Shown here piece after piece: positions 26,654-35,579 of a DNA stretch of 64,000 bases; position 1 is the first letter of the stretch; every line of letters starts with the position of its first letter. This DNA comes from JBDHWG01 sp046328525 (GTDB taxonomy: Bacteria; Chloroflexota; Anaerolineae; Epilineales; JAHCIE01): contig JAXLWK010000003.1 of NCBI GenBank assembly GCA_046328525.1, forward strand, positions 1,054,001 through 1,118,000, in the 5' to 3' direction. The notes beneath the pieces were generated by a model that saw nothing but the letters and a program-made list of their open reading frames with translations, was not told the origin of the DNA and made no database searches. A program made the position numbers and the translations under genes.

Positions 26654-29218
26654 ATGCGTACCGACTTCCCAGCGCGCGCCATGCGGTGCGCCGTTCTCGT
26701 CTGCGTCGCCTTTGCCGCCCTCCTGGCGGCCGGCCAGCCTGCCCGCGCCGGCAGTGTCATCTACGTCGTACCGGGCGGCGCGGGGGCGGGTACGTCCTGG
26801 GGCGATGGCAAGAGCCTGAGCGCCGCCCTGGCCGGCGCCAGCAGCGGCGACGAAGTGTGGGTCAAGGCCGGCGTGTACAGGCCGGACACCACCGGCTTGA
26901 CCGACCCGCGCACCGCGACGTTCAGTCTCAAGACGGGCGTCGCCGTCTACGGCGGGTTCGGCGGCACTGAAGCGACGCGGGAGGGGCGCAACCCTCAAGC
27001 CAACGTCACAACCTTGAGCGGCGACCTCCTCGGCAACGACACGACAACCCCCACCACCTGGGACGACAACGCCTACCACGTCGTCACTGCGGTCAGCGTG
27101 GACGGCTCCGCCATCCTCGACGGCTTCACCATCACGCGCGGCGTCGCTGCCGCAGCGACCGGCATCTGCCCGGGGATCCTGTGCGGCGGCGGGGTCTTCA
27201 ACCAGGGGGGCGGGGCAACCTATCGCAACCTCAACATCACCGCCAATCGCGCCCGCGGCGCCGGCGGCGGCATGTTCACCTTCAACAGCAGCCCGACTCT
27301 GACCAACATCGTCTTCACCAACAACACCGCCGCCGAAGGCTACCTGGTCGGCGGCGGGATGTACATCAATAGCGCCCAGCCCGTGCTGACCAACGTGAGC
27401 TTCATCGAGAACGGCGACGCTGTGCTCAGCTATGGCGGCGGCCTCGTCATCAACAACAGCTGGGCGACCCTGACGAATGTCACCTTCAAGCTCAATCAGG
27501 CTCAGGCCGGCGGCGGGCTGTACGTCACGAACTCCGGCACGCCGACGCTAACGAACGTGTCGTTCGTGAACAACCAGGCGGATTACGAGGGTGGCGGGCT
27601 GTACTCCGACTCCCTCAGCACGCCGACGCTGGTCAACGCTCTGTTCATCGGCAACTACGGCCGCTACGGTGGCGGTGTCTCGAGCCAGGGCAGCCAGGTG
27701 AACCTGGTCAATGCCACGTTCAACGGCAACCTGGCGGAGAGAGGCGGAGCGGTGTACACCGACAACAACAGCAGCCGCGCGACGGACGTGCCGACGCTGA
27801 CGAGCAGCATCCTGTGGGGGGACGGGGCGACGACACCGTCCCTCTATCCGCCGACCGAGATCTACAACGCGAGTGGCCGCGCCAGCGTGAGCTATAGCCT
27901 CGTGCAGGGCGGCTACCCGGACATGGGCAACCTAGACGCTGACCCCAAGTTCATTTCGCCGGTGGACCCGAACATCGGCGCCACCGCGAACGCCAACCTG
28001 CGCCTCGGCCCCGGCTCGCCGGCGATAGACGCGGGCGACCCGACTGCGGCGATCCCGCCCCTGCCAACCGCCGATCTCGACGGCAAGCCACGCATCGTCC
28101 ACGGCCACGTGGACATGGGCGTCTATGAAGTCCCCGACCCGACTCCGCCCGTCATCACCGTCACGTGCAATGGGCAGCCGTGTTCGGCGGGCTGGTACAC
28201 GACCACCGTCAACGTCGTCTGGAGCGTGACCGATGCCCAATCGTCCATCCTCTCCTCAACCGGCTGCGACTCGATCAGCATTAGCGCGGATACGAGCGGC
28301 GCAGTGTTGACGTGCAGTGCCACAAGCGGCGGCGGAACCAACACCGTCCAGGTCAGCATTAAGCGCGATACAACGCCACCCTCGGTGACGCGCAACCTGT
28401 CGGCGGATGCCTGCGCTCTGCCGGGCGCCAACGGCTGGTGTCGTGGGACGCAAACGGCGGGCTTCACCGTCAGCGATGGCGGCAGCAGCGTCGCCAGCCC
28501 ATGCAGCGGCGCGGCGTGCAGCTTCACCCGCACCAGTACCAGTAACGGCGCTGCCGTCTCCATCGCCTCCGGACAGGTCTGCGACACGGCCGGTAACTGC
28601 GCCGCTGGCATTGACGCCGGCCCGTTCAAGATCGATTCAGCGGCGCCGACGCTCTCACCGACCGTCTCGCCCAACCCGGCGCCCCTCGGCGGGGCAGCCA
28701 CCGCGTCGCCCAACGCCAGCGACGCGCTGTCGGGCATCTTCATCCAGAGTTGCGGCCCCGTAGACACAAGCACTGTTGGCACGCGGAGCGTCAACTGCGC
28801 CGCCACCGACAACGCCGGCAACACGGCGACCGCACGAGTCAGCTACACCGTCGGCTACCGCGTCAGTTACGTCCTACCGACGCTCGGCCCGCCCGGCGTG
28901 AACGCCCTTTACCCGGTGGCGCTCGGCGCGGTATTCACCCCCGTCCGTTGGCGGCTCACCAATGCGTCGGGTGGGCAGGTGACGACGGCGACGGTCGCGG
29001 CGGTGCGCTACACGAGCATGACGTGCGGCGGGACCGCGCCAAACTACAGCGACGCCTACCCCATGGCCGGTGGGTTCAGCCCGACCAACCCGACGTATGA
29101 TGGCCGCCAGGGACTGTGGCTGTTCAACTGGCAGTTGCCGTCGGCCAGAGGCTGCTATGCCCTGTTCGTCCGCTACAGCGGCGACCAGGTGATCCCCTTC
29201 CTCTATCGCATCTACTAA
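26654..29218 (+). CDS. secreted right-handed beta-helix surface protein
   Basis: An 854-residue exported protein. A signal peptide (1-~32, ending QPARA) is followed by a parallel beta-helix with many polymorphic-membrane-protein-like rungs, for example PTLTNVSFVNNQA and GGGLY, at about 60-430 (choice-of-anchor-Q type, ending SPAIDAGDP and DLDGKPRI). The C-terminal half has HYR/Ig-like repeats with paired Cys (DTTPPSVT, DNAGNTATARVSY) and a final domain ending in QVIPFLYRIY of PxKF type. ATG 26654 has GGAGGA 5 nt upstream and starts a basic-then-hydrophobic leader; the ATG at 26597 would add a poor leader. It is probably an adhesin or polysaccharide-binding surface protein, divergent from the BTAD-STAND regulator. 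Confidence 0.8.
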   Translation: MRTDFPARAMRCAVLVCVAFAALLAAGQPARAGSVIYVVPGGAGAGTSWGDGKSLSAALAGASSGDEVWVKAGVYRPDTTGLTDPRTATFSLKTGVAVYGGFGGTEATREGRNPQANVTTLSGDLLGNDTTTPTTWDDNAYHVVTAVSVDGSAILDGFTITRGVAAAATGICPGILCGGGVFNQGGGATYRNLNITANRARGAGGGMFTFNSSPTLTNIVFTNNTAAEGYLVGGGMYINSAQPVLTNVSFIENGDAVLSYGGGLVINNSWATLTNVTFKLNQAQAGGGLYVTNSGTPTLTNVSFVNNQADYEGGGLYSDSLSTPTLVNALFIGNYGRYGGGVSSQGSQVNLVNATFNGNLAERGGAVYTDNNSSRATDVPTLTSSILWGDGATTPSLYPPTEIYNASGRASVSYSLVQGGYPDMGNLDADPKFISPVDPNIGATANANLRLGPGSPAIDAGDPTAAIPPLPTADLDGKPRIVHGHVDMGVYEVPDPTPPVITVTCNGQPCSAGWYTTTVNVVWSVTDAQSSILSSTGCDSISISADTSGAVLTCSATSGGGTNTVQVSIKRDTTPPSVTRNLSADACALPGANGWCRGTQTAGFTVSDGGSSVASPCSGAACSFTRTSTSNGAAVSIASGQVCDTAGNCAAGIDAGPFKIDSAAPTLSPTVSPNPAPLGGAATASPNASDALSGIFIQSCGPVDTSTVGTRSVNCAATDNAGNTATARVSYTVGYRVSYVLPTLGPPGVNALYPVALGAVFTPVRWRLTNASGGQVTTATVAAVRYTSMTCGGTAPNYSDAYPMAGGFSPTNPTYDGRQGLWLFNWQLPSARGCYALFVRYSGDQVIPFLYRIY

Positions 29219-29238
29219 CGCTGCCCAGGCAGACAACG

Positions 29239-29265
29239 CCGCCGCGCTCGAGTAAGGCGCGGCGG
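29239..29265. terminator. bidirectional terminator-like hairpin
   Basis: A 9-bp perfect GC stem (29239-29247 with 29257-29265, CCGCCGCGC/GCGCGGCGG), 9-nt loop, between the convergent stops of the beta-helix gene (29218) and the small minus-strand gene (29320). Confidence 0.6.
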
Positions 29266-29319
29266 TGTTCGCGTTGGTGTGGCGGCTGCGCTGGATACAC
29301 TCTCGCCTGGCTTTCGGCT

Positions 29320-29517
29320 CTACTGCGCCACATCCTGCATCCACTGTTCGAGGAACACCACCAGGGAGTCCAGGCTCGTGAAGCCGTAGCGCTGGCGATC
29401 CCCCCCGACCTCCTCGACTGAGAACCGCCACGCCGGCGCGTCGTCCCCACGGCTATGGCCGTCTTGCCAGCAGCGGATGAGAAAGGCGCGCTGCGGGAGC
29501 GCGAGATGCTCCGTCAT
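29320..29517 (-). CDS. small conserved-looking protein, 65 aa
   Basis: A 65-residue protein, MTEHLALPQRAFLIRCWQD..., ending GFTSLDSLVVFLEQWMQDVAQ. The layout (RAFLxRxW, WRxSxE, RYGFxSLDxLxxFLE) matches a small family I have seen repeatedly in Chloroflexota next to regulators; no function is known. ATG 29517 is preceded by AAGGTGG at a 6-7 nt spacing, while the longer reading up to 29613 has no ribosome site. It is transcribed divergently from the BTAD-STAND regulator at 29631 and may share its control region. Confidence 0.6.
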   Translation of the reverse strand: MTEHLALPQRAFLIRCWQDGHSRGDDAPAWRFSVEEVGGDRQRYGFTSLDSLVVFLEQWMQDVAQ

Positions 29518-29547
29518 GCCCGACCACCTTGCTACTCCGCCAACCTC

Positions 29548-29576
29548 TTGCGACCCCACGCGGAGTGTGCTAGACT
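29548..29576 (+). promoter_or_regulatory. candidate sigma70-type promoter for the second STAND regulator
   Basis: TTGCGA at 29548-29553 and TAGACT at 29571-29576 with an ideal 17-nt spacer, 54 nt before the ATG at 29631. Prediction only. Confidence 0.5.
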
Positions 29577-29630
29577 CTACTACCCCATCGTCCGGGAATC
29601 GTCCGGACACCACCGCTGGAGATCCACCGT

Positions 29631-32471
29631 ATGCCCTCGAGTCGCCTGTTCATGTTTGGCCCGGTCCGACTTGAGCGCGACGCCACTGCCGCCCCCGGCC
29701 TGGAATCGCGCAAGGCGCTCGCCCTCTTGTGCTACATCGTCCTCCGCGGCGAGCGCGTCGCTCGGCCACACCTGGTGGACATGTTCTGGGGCGACATGGC
29801 CGAAGAGCGGGGCCGACACAACCTCCGCCGCGTCCTGTCCAACATTGGCGCGGCCCTGCCAGGCTGGCTAGACGTGGAGCGGCACACCGTCGGCTATAGC
29901 CCCGGCCCGGCGGCGTGGACCGATGTGGCGGTGGTGGCGGAGCTTCGGGCCGAGGGCACGCGGGAGGCGCTCGCGACGGCGGTCGAGCTGATGCGCGGCG
30001 ATCTCCTCGCCGACTTGACTCTCGATGCGTGCCCCGAGTTCGAGACGTGGCTTGTCGTGGAGCGGGAGCACTGGCGCCAGCGTTGCGCTGAGATGCTGGA
30101 ACGCCTGCTTGCGTATTGCGAACAGACCGGGGATTACACCGACGGCATCACCTACGCCGAGCGGCTGGTGGCGCTGGATCCCTGGCGAGAGGAGGGGCAT
30201 CGTGCCTTGATGCGCCTCCTGGCGCTAAACGGCGAACGAAACCTCGCCCTGTCCGCCTACGAGACGCTGCGGCGGATTCTGGCCGAGGATCTGCACGTCG
30301 AGCCAACGGGTGAGACGCGCCGGCTGCGCGACCAAATCGCCAGCGGTGAGATCGGCCCTTCCGTCTCGCCTGCCCCGTCCCACAATCTCCCCGGCCCACT
30401 GACACCGTTCGTCGGGCGCGACGCAGAGATGATCGAGCTACTCAGCCTTCTGGACCCATCAGCGCCGAGTCGGTTGGTGACCATCATCGGATTGGGCGGG
30501 ATGGGCAAGAGCCGCCTGGCGCTGGAAGTGGCGCACCGCCTCTGGCGCAGTTATGCCCACGGCGCGTGCCTGGCGCCGCTCGAGTCGGCGGCCGGACCGG
30601 CGTTCATTGTGTCCGCCATCGCGGCGGCGCTCGGCGTCCGGTTCGAGGGGCCGACCGACCCGCGCGACCAGCTGCTGGCCTACCTGCGCGACAAGGAGAT
30701 GCTCCTCGTCCTGGACGGCTTCGAGCGCCACGTCGCGGCGGCCGAAGTCATCATCGAAATCCTACGTCAAGCGCCCGGCGTCAAGGCGCTGGTCACTTCG
30801 CGCACGGCGCTGCGCCTGCACGCGGAGCACGTGTTCGATCTGGAGGGTCTGCCGTTCCCTTCCGGCGACGACGACGGCAGGCCGGACTATGCCGGTGTGC
30901 AGCTGTTCGTCCAGGGCGCGCAGCGGGCAAGGCGGCGCTTCAGCGTATCCCCGTCCACTCTGCCGGCCATCGTCCAAATCTGCCGCGCGCTTCAGGGGCT
31001 GCCCCTGGGCATCGAGCTGGCCGCCGCACTGGTGGAAACCCAATCGTGCCAGGAAATCGCCGCCGAGATCGCGCGCGACCTGGATGCCCTCGCCACCACC
31101 CTGCACGACATCCCACCCGCCCACCGCAGCCTGCGCGCCGTGTTCGAGCACTCGTGGCGGCTGCTCACCGACGACGAGCAGGCCGCACTGGGTGCGCTGG
31201 CCGTCTTTGCCGGCGGCTTCGACCGCGCGGCGGCCGCCACGGTCGCCGGAGCGCCGGCCAAGATGCTGGCCGGTCTCGTGTCCAAGTCGCTCCTGGCCCA
31301 GCGCGACGATGACGGCGACGTCCCCGTGCGGTACGACATGCACGCGCTCGTGCGCCAGTACGCCCTGGAGAAGGTCGGGCGCGGCGCCGACTACGACCGC
31401 CTCATGGCCCGCCACCTGGGGTACTACGTCGCGCTCGCCGAGGAGAGCGAGACCGGGCTAATCGGCGTCAACCAGGCGGCGTGGTGGAAGCGCTTGGAAC
31501 TGGAGCACGACAATGTGCGCCACGCCCTGGCATGGGGCATCGCGCACGACGCGCACGTTTCGTTGCGCCTGGCCGGGGCGCTGTGGCGCTTCTGGTTCGA
31601 GCGGTGCGACTACGCGGAAGGCAAGCGCTGGCTAACGAGCGCCCTCGGAGCGGCAGGCGCTGCTGGGGCCGATGCCAGGGCAAAAGCCCTCTTCGGCGCG
31701 TCACGCCTGGCCCACGCCCAGGGACACATCGAGGCCGCGCGGCGTCTGCTGGAAGAGGGGCTGCCGCTGGCGCGCCAGGCGTCGGATCGTCGGCTGGCGG
31801 CGTTCACGGCGAGTGATCTGGGCTGGCGGCGGCATGAGGCCGGCGAGCGTGAGTCGGCCAAAGCGCTGTGGGCTGAGGGGCTACAGATGGCGCAGCAGGC
31901 GGGCGACGGATGGCTCGTCGCGGTCGTGACGGCGTCCCTGGGCGAGGCGGCGCTGAACGACGGCGAGGTTGCCACGGCGGAATTACTACTCGAGCGAAGT
32001 GTAGACCTGGCGCGCTCGGCCGGCGACGCGCTCCTCCTGGCGTTTCACCTGGCCCTCCTGGCGCGCGCCCGTGCCGCCCGGGGCGACGCGGCGGCAGCCT
32101 CGGCCTGCTTGCGCGAAAGCCTCGCCATTCGGCGACAGTACGGGAACAAAGCCAATATCGCCGCCTGCCTGGAGGGTCTGGCCGCCGTCACCGCGGCCGT
32201 CCGACCATCGGCCGGGCCGACCTGGGCGGTCACGCTCCTGGGCGCGGCGGCGGCCCTGCGCGACGCCGTCCAGACGCCTATTCCGCCGGTGGAGATCACG
32301 GCGTACGCGGCGACCGTGGAGAGCCTGCGGTCACAGCTGTCCGAGGCAGAGTTCAGCGCCGCGTGGGCCGCCGGCCGCGCCATGTCCCTTGAGCAGGTCA
32401 TCGCGTGGGCGGAGGCGGAGCCGACTGAGGAAAGCCCCGAACGTACCTTTCCGACGAGAACAACGTCATAG
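29631..32471 (+). CDS. SARP/BTAD-STAND transcriptional regulator (second copy)
   Basis: A 946-residue regulator with the same architecture as the 23444 gene: winged helix (1-90, SRLFMFGPVRLERD), BTAD (about 95-245, with LSAYETLRRILAEDLHVEPTGETRRL), STAND ATPase with Walker A GLGGMGKSRLALEV near 285-299 and LLVLDGFERHV as Walker B, then TPR-like repeats from ~640. The two regulators differ clearly in sequence, so they are not a recent duplication. A GGAG site precedes the ATG. The neighbour 66 nt downstream in the same direction is the membrane protein with an effector-associated domain. Targets are unknown; it may control that gene and/or the beta-helix protein upstream. Confidence 0.88.
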   Translation: MPSSRLFMFGPVRLERDATAAPGLESRKALALLCYIVLRGERVARPHLVDMFWGDMAEERGRHNLRRVLSNIGAALPGWLDVERHTVGYSPGPAAWTDVAVVAELRAEGTREALATAVELMRGDLLADLTLDACPEFETWLVVEREHWRQRCAEMLERLLAYCEQTGDYTDGITYAERLVALDPWREEGHRALMRLLALNGERNLALSAYETLRRILAEDLHVEPTGETRRLRDQIASGEIGPSVSPAPSHNLPGPLTPFVGRDAEMIELLSLLDPSAPSRLVTIIGLGGMGKSRLALEVAHRLWRSYAHGACLAPLESAAGPAFIVSAIAAALGVRFEGPTDPRDQLLAYLRDKEMLLVLDGFERHVAAAEVIIEILRQAPGVKALVTSRTALRLHAEHVFDLEGLPFPSGDDDGRPDYAGVQLFVQGAQRARRRFSVSPSTLPAIVQICRALQGLPLGIELAAALVETQSCQEIAAEIARDLDALATTLHDIPPAHRSLRAVFEHSWRLLTDDEQAALGALAVFAGGFDRAAAATVAGAPAKMLAGLVSKSLLAQRDDDGDVPVRYDMHALVRQYALEKVGRGADYDRLMARHLGYYVALAEESETGLIGVNQAAWWKRLELEHDNVRHALAWGIAHDAHVSLRLAGALWRFWFERCDYAEGKRWLTSALGAAGAAGADARAKALFGASRLAHAQGHIEAARRLLEEGLPLARQASDRRLAAFTASDLGWRRHEAGERESAKALWAEGLQMAQQAGDGWLVAVVTASLGEAALNDGEVATAELLLERSVDLARSAGDALLLAFHLALLARARAARGDAAAASACLRESLAIRRQYGNKANIAACLEGLAAVTAAVRPSAGPTWAVTLLGAAAALRDAVQTPIPPVEITAYAATVESLRSQLSEAEFSAAWAAGRAMSLEQVIAWAEAEPTEESPERTFPTRTTS

Positions 32472-32537
32472 ATTGTAGGACCTCGCAGAGGTCGTTGGAC
32501 GCCAACTGGGCATCTGACAGCCGCGCGATCCAAATCT

Positions 32538-33212
32538 ATGGTAAGCACAGACGGCTCACACAGAGAAAGGCTGCGGCGCCTTCTAAATCAAAGATTCACG
32601 CTCGACGAGATCCAGGGAATCGCATTCGATCTTGGCATACCAGATGGGGAACGCCGCACCCACAGCCAACTCGTGCTCTATATGCTGATTCACCTGGAGC
32701 GTCGTGGCCGCGTGGACGAGCTTGTAGCCTGGATCGGGCGACACCGCAGCGATCTTGTCGGCGACCTGCCGACGCTTGGCGCATGGAAAGCCGGCTACCG
32801 CGAGACGGGCGTCATGAGCGCGCGTCACCGCCGCCTTGCGCGCCTCGTCCGGGTCGCGGCCATGCTCATGCTCGTGACCGCCGTCAACCTGGCCGCCATC
32901 ATCCTGTACCAGGGCAACACGGCTGTGGTCCTCTCCAGCATGCCGCCGGTCGAGACCCTGCGCGCCGCCGCGTACCTTCCGGTGCTGCCCCACGATACAG
33001 CCACTCCCACTCCGTCGGCAACGCCCACCGCCACCGCCTCACCCTCACCCACGGCGACCGCCACTGCTACCACGACCCCAACCCCGACCCCCACTGAGAC
33101 CCCGACGGCGCCCGCCACTGACACCGCGACGCCGAGGCCCACGCGCACCCCCAAACCGACACCAACGGCAACCCCTGCGCCGACGGAGGAGTCCGCGCCC
33201 GCCCAGGAGTGA
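32538..33212 (+). CDS. effector-associated-domain protein with TM helix and Thr/Pro tail
   Basis: A 224-residue protein in three parts. Residues ~8-75 (RERLRRLLNQRFTLDEIQGI...) resemble the effector-associated domains (EAD), death-like helical bundles that in bacteria tether caspases, CHAT proteases or STAND NTPases in conflict signalling. Residues ~100-122 (LVRVAAMLMLVTAVNLAAIIL) form one TM helix. Residues ~150-224 are a TPTPTATA-type, Thr/Pro-rich, probably extracytoplasmic tail. The EAD assignment is by eye. Basic residues before the helix put the EAD in the cytoplasm. No strong ribosome site is seen, so translation may be coupled to the STAND regulator ending 66 nt upstream. No catalytic motif; probably an adaptor or sensor. 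Confidence 0.65.
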   Translation: MVSTDGSHRERLRRLLNQRFTLDEIQGIAFDLGIPDGERRTHSQLVLYMLIHLERRGRVDELVAWIGRHRSDLVGDLPTLGAWKAGYRETGVMSARHRRLARLVRVAAMLMLVTAVNLAAIILYQGNTAVVLSSMPPVETLRAAAYLPVLPHDTATPTPSATPTATASPSPTATATATTTPTPTPTETPTAPATDTATPRPTRTPKPTPTATPAPTEESAPAQE

Positions 33213-33261
33213 GACATCACCACTATCGCGGTTTGTCAAGCGTGAAGTGGCCGCATCATCC

Positions 33262-34164
33262 TCAGCCGCCGACGGTAGCGAAGTAGTGGTCGAAGAAACC
33301 ACCCGCGTCAACCTCGGCCGCTATCCGATGCGGGCCGCCGCTGGGCGCGGGTGCAAAGCGGGTCAGACCGGCCACGGGCGGGCTGACGACTTCCACGTCA
33401 ACCTCGCCCACCTCGTATTGACACAGATCCGGCTCGAACAGAACGGCCGCCGCCAGCGGGTCGTGGAACGTGATCTGGCGCGCGCCGCGAAACCAGACCT
33501 CAGCCATCGCGGCGACGATGCTCAACGGGCCACCGGCGCGCGCAAATCGTTCCCGACATTCATCGGCAGGCAACTGACAACAAGTGGTGACGTCCAGGCC
33601 GATGCTTGTGAAGCGCGGCGGGCGGGCGCGGTACACGATGGCCGTTGCCAGCGGGTCTACCATCGCGTTCCACTCGGTCGCGGCCGGCCCGTGTCCGTTG
33701 GCCGCCGTAAACACGCCGCACATCAGCACAAGCTCCTTGAGCAACGCGGGAATGGCCGGGTCGCTGGCGAAGAGCAGCGCCAGGTTGGTCAGCGGGCCGA
33801 TGCCCAGGAGCGTGATCTCGTGGGGGCGGGCGCGGATCGTCTGGCGTAGGAACTCGACCGCCGCGCCCAGCGGGTAGTCTATGCGATGCGGGTACGAGGT
33901 GATGGCCTCGTACTGCGGGACGTTGGGTTGGCCTGGCCCTGTCAGCAGCGGCCCGGGCGCGCCGGCGTGGATGGGCACGTCCTCGCGGCCGGCCGCCCGG
34001 CAGACCACCTCGGCGAGCGCCGCGCGGCGGCCTGTGTCGCCGCTCACGGTGGTGATGCCGACCATCTCGCAGCGTGGCTGGCGCAGGAGATACGCCAGGC
34101 ACACGGCGTCGTCAATGTCCGAGCCAATGTCTGTGTCAAGAATAACGGCGGTTCTATCAAGCAT
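33262..34164 (-). CDS. nucleoside hydrolase (inosine-uridine-preferring type)
   Basis: A 300-residue enzyme that splits the N-glycosidic bond of ribonucleosides. The Ca2+-binding signature DTDIGSDIDDA is at residues 10-20, and the late FHDPLAAAVLF supplies the conserved HD pair. The substrate-loop GPLTNLALL and a central MxGxFTAxNG-like motif (MCGVFTAANG) are also visible. Of two adjacent ATGs I choose 34164, placing GAGG 6 nt upstream; ATG 34167 gives only 3 nt. It is cytosolic and belongs to nucleoside salvage. It follows the PNPOx gene after 9 nt and may be part of the sigma-factor operon. Confidence 0.93.
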   Translation of the reverse strand: MLDRTAVILDTDIGSDIDDAVCLAYLLRQPRCEMVGITTVSGDTGRRAALAEVVCRAAGREDVPIHAGAPGPLLTGPGQPNVPQYEAITSYPHRIDYPLGAAVEFLRQTIRARPHEITLLGIGPLTNLALLFASDPAIPALLKELVLMCGVFTAANGHGPAATEWNAMVDPLATAIVYRARPPRFTSIGLDVTTCCQLPADECRERFARAGGPLSIVAAMAEVWFRGARQITFHDPLAAAVLFEPDLCQYEVGEVDVEVVSPPVAGLTRFAPAPSGGPHRIAAEVDAGGFFDHYFATVGG

Positions 34165-34173
34165 CATCAACCT

Positions 34174-34614
34174 CTATCGAGCTTGCCAGCGTTGGCGAAC
34201 CGGGCGTCCGTCCCCATAGACCGTCGAAGCGGCGCTGTCCACATCCAGCTCGAACAGGATGTAACGCGCGGCTGGCGTGTACGTGGCTGCCTGCGCCGCC
34301 AGCTGCCGCGTCTCGGCATCCGGCCGGAATGTCGCCTGCCCCGAAACGAAGAACTCGCCGCTCTCGCCACTCGAGTCGCTGACGGCGCTGTGCAGGGCGT
34401 AGCGCCCGTCGCGCCGCAGATCGTGGCCCTTGGGCGAGGTCGGCTCCATGAACAGGAACAGCCGCCCGTGCCCGACAATGGGCGTCACGGGATGCACTCG
34501 CGGCGCACCGTCGGGCCGAATCGTGGCGAGATACGCGACACCGAAGCGTCGAAAACGTTCCGCGCCGAAGGCCGCCAGATCCGGGTTGCCAGTCTCAAGG
34601 TCTTGCCAACTCAT
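34174..34614 (-). CDS. pyridoxamine 5'-phosphate oxidase-fold protein
   Basis: A 146-residue split-barrel flavin-binding protein: FGVAYLATIRPDGAPRVHPV is the typical first strands, followed by FLFMEPTSPKGHDLRRDGRY. The family binds FMN or F420 and reduces or oxidises small substrates; true pdxH activity is unlikely. Its ATG overlaps the stop of the ECF41 sigma gene by 4 nt (ATGA), so translation is coupled. ECF41 sigma genes usually sit beside an oxidoreductase, decarboxylase or epimerase, and this gene probably fills that role. The nucleoside hydrolase begins 9 nt after its stop. Confidence 0.85.
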   Translation of the reverse strand: MSWQDLETGNPDLAAFGAERFRRFGVAYLATIRPDGAPRVHPVTPIVGHGRLFLFMEPTSPKGHDLRRDGRYALHSAVSDSSGESGEFFVSGQATFRPDAETRQLAAQAATYTPAARYILFELDVDSAASTVYGDGRPVRQRWQAR

Positions 34615-35495
34615 GTCCCGTCCTTTTCCTCTCTTGCCTCGTCGAGGATCGTCAGGTCAAGCTCGCGCAGCCGCTCAGGATCGGCGAGCAGGCGGATCTC
34701 GACGATCTTTCCGTCCGCCACCGCGAACCCGAACACCACCCGCGGCTGCCCACCGGGCGCCCACACCGCCCCCGGCGCGCCGTTGATGAGCGCCACCTGC
34801 GCGAACCGCGCTCGACCCGCGAACGTGTCGGCGACCGGGGCCGCGCCGCGCACTTCCTTCGACGCGCCCGCCGCCACGGCCGCCGGGTCGGCGGTCAGCA
34901 CGACATCCGGCGCGAGCAGCGCCATCAGCCCGCCGAAGTCGCCGGCGCGCGATGCCGCCAGAAAGGCGGTGACCACTTCGCGGCGGCGAGCCAGGTCGGC
35001 GTCGCGCGCGACCGTCGCCCCCTGCAATCGGAGGCGGGCGCGGCTGGCGAGCTTCCGCGTGGCGGCGGGCGAGCGTCCGACGACAGGCGCAATCTCGTCG
35101 AAGGACATCCCAAACACGTCATGCAGAACGAACGCGAGCCGCTCGGTCGGCGACAGGGTTTCGAGCATGACGAGAAGCGCAAGGCCCACGGAGTCGGCAA
35201 GCTGCGCCGCCTGCTCCGGGTCGCCGCCGTCGGCATCCGGCCGATAGACATCCAGCGGCTCCTCGCGCCGTGATGCCCGCGCGCGCAGCATGTCCAGGCA
35301 TACCCGCGCAACCACCGTCGTGAGCCAGCCGCGAAGGTTCTGAATGTCGTCGGCCTCGGCGCGGCTGAGTCTCAGCCACGCTTCCTGGACCGCGTCGTCC
35401 GCCTCGCTGTGCGAGCCGAGCAGCCGATACGCTACTCCCCGCAAGTGGGCGCGGTTTGCCTCGAACCCCCCGACCAGCAAATCATCTTCAGCCAT
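34611..35495 (-). CDS. sigJ: ECF41-type RNA polymerase sigma factor with SnoaL-like tail
   Basis: A 294-residue extracytoplasmic-function sigma factor. Sigma-2 covers about 10-75 (YRLLGSHSEADDAVQEAWLRL) and sigma-4 about 120-172 (LSPTERLAFVLHDVFGMSFDEIA). A C-terminal SnoaL-like NTF2-fold domain (about 180-290) is the fused regulatory domain that defines ECF41 (SigJ-like) factors, which lack a separate anti-sigma gene. GGAGGG lies about 10 nt before ATG 35495. It is the first gene of a coupled operon with the PNPOx gene and is preceded by a perfect match to the published ECF41 promoter motif, indicating autoregulation. A VOC gene is divergent. Confidence 0.92.
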   Translation of the reverse strand: MAEDDLLVGGFEANRAHLRGVAYRLLGSHSEADDAVQEAWLRLSRAEADDIQNLRGWLTTVVARVCLDMLRARASRREEPLDVYRPDADGGDPEQAAQLADSVGLALLVMLETLSPTERLAFVLHDVFGMSFDEIAPVVGRSPAATRKLASRARLRLQGATVARDADLARRREVVTAFLAASRAGDFGGLMALLAPDVVLTADPAAVAAGASKEVRGAAPVADTFAGRARFAQVALINGAPGAVWAPGGQPRVVFGFAVADGKIVEIRLLADPERLRELDLTILDEAREEKDGT

Positions 35496-35496
35496 C

Positions 35497-35523
35497 GGTC
35501 ACATCCCTCCCTCTTCACCCGTC
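35497..35523 (+). promoter_or_regulatory. ECF41-type promoter motif facing the VOC gene
   Basis: gGTCACA (35497-35503), 16-nt spacer, CGTC (35520-35523): one mismatch to the ECF41 consensus TGTCACA-N16-CGTC. It lies 56 nt before the ATG at 35580. The -35 element overlaps the leader of the sigma gene on the other strand. Confidence 0.55.
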
Positions 35524-35531
35524 ATAATAGT

Positions 35532-35558
35532 GACGCGCTGAGTTCGCCGAATGTGACA
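35532..35558 (-). promoter_or_regulatory. ECF41 autoregulatory promoter of the sigma gene
   Basis: On the minus strand TGTCACA (35558-35552) is followed by exactly 16 nt and CGTC (35535-35532), a perfect match to the ECF41 promoter consensus known from studies of this sigma group. It is 36 nt upstream of the sigma-factor ATG at 35495. Confidence 0.8.
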
Positions 35559-35579
35559 CAACAAGCACACGGAGGAAGC

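Noticed and set aside
33005..33205. Thr/Pro-coding low-complexity DNA as a tandem repeat element
   Set aside because: The ACnCCn periodicity is explained by the TPTPT protein tail; there is no exact DNA repeat unit.
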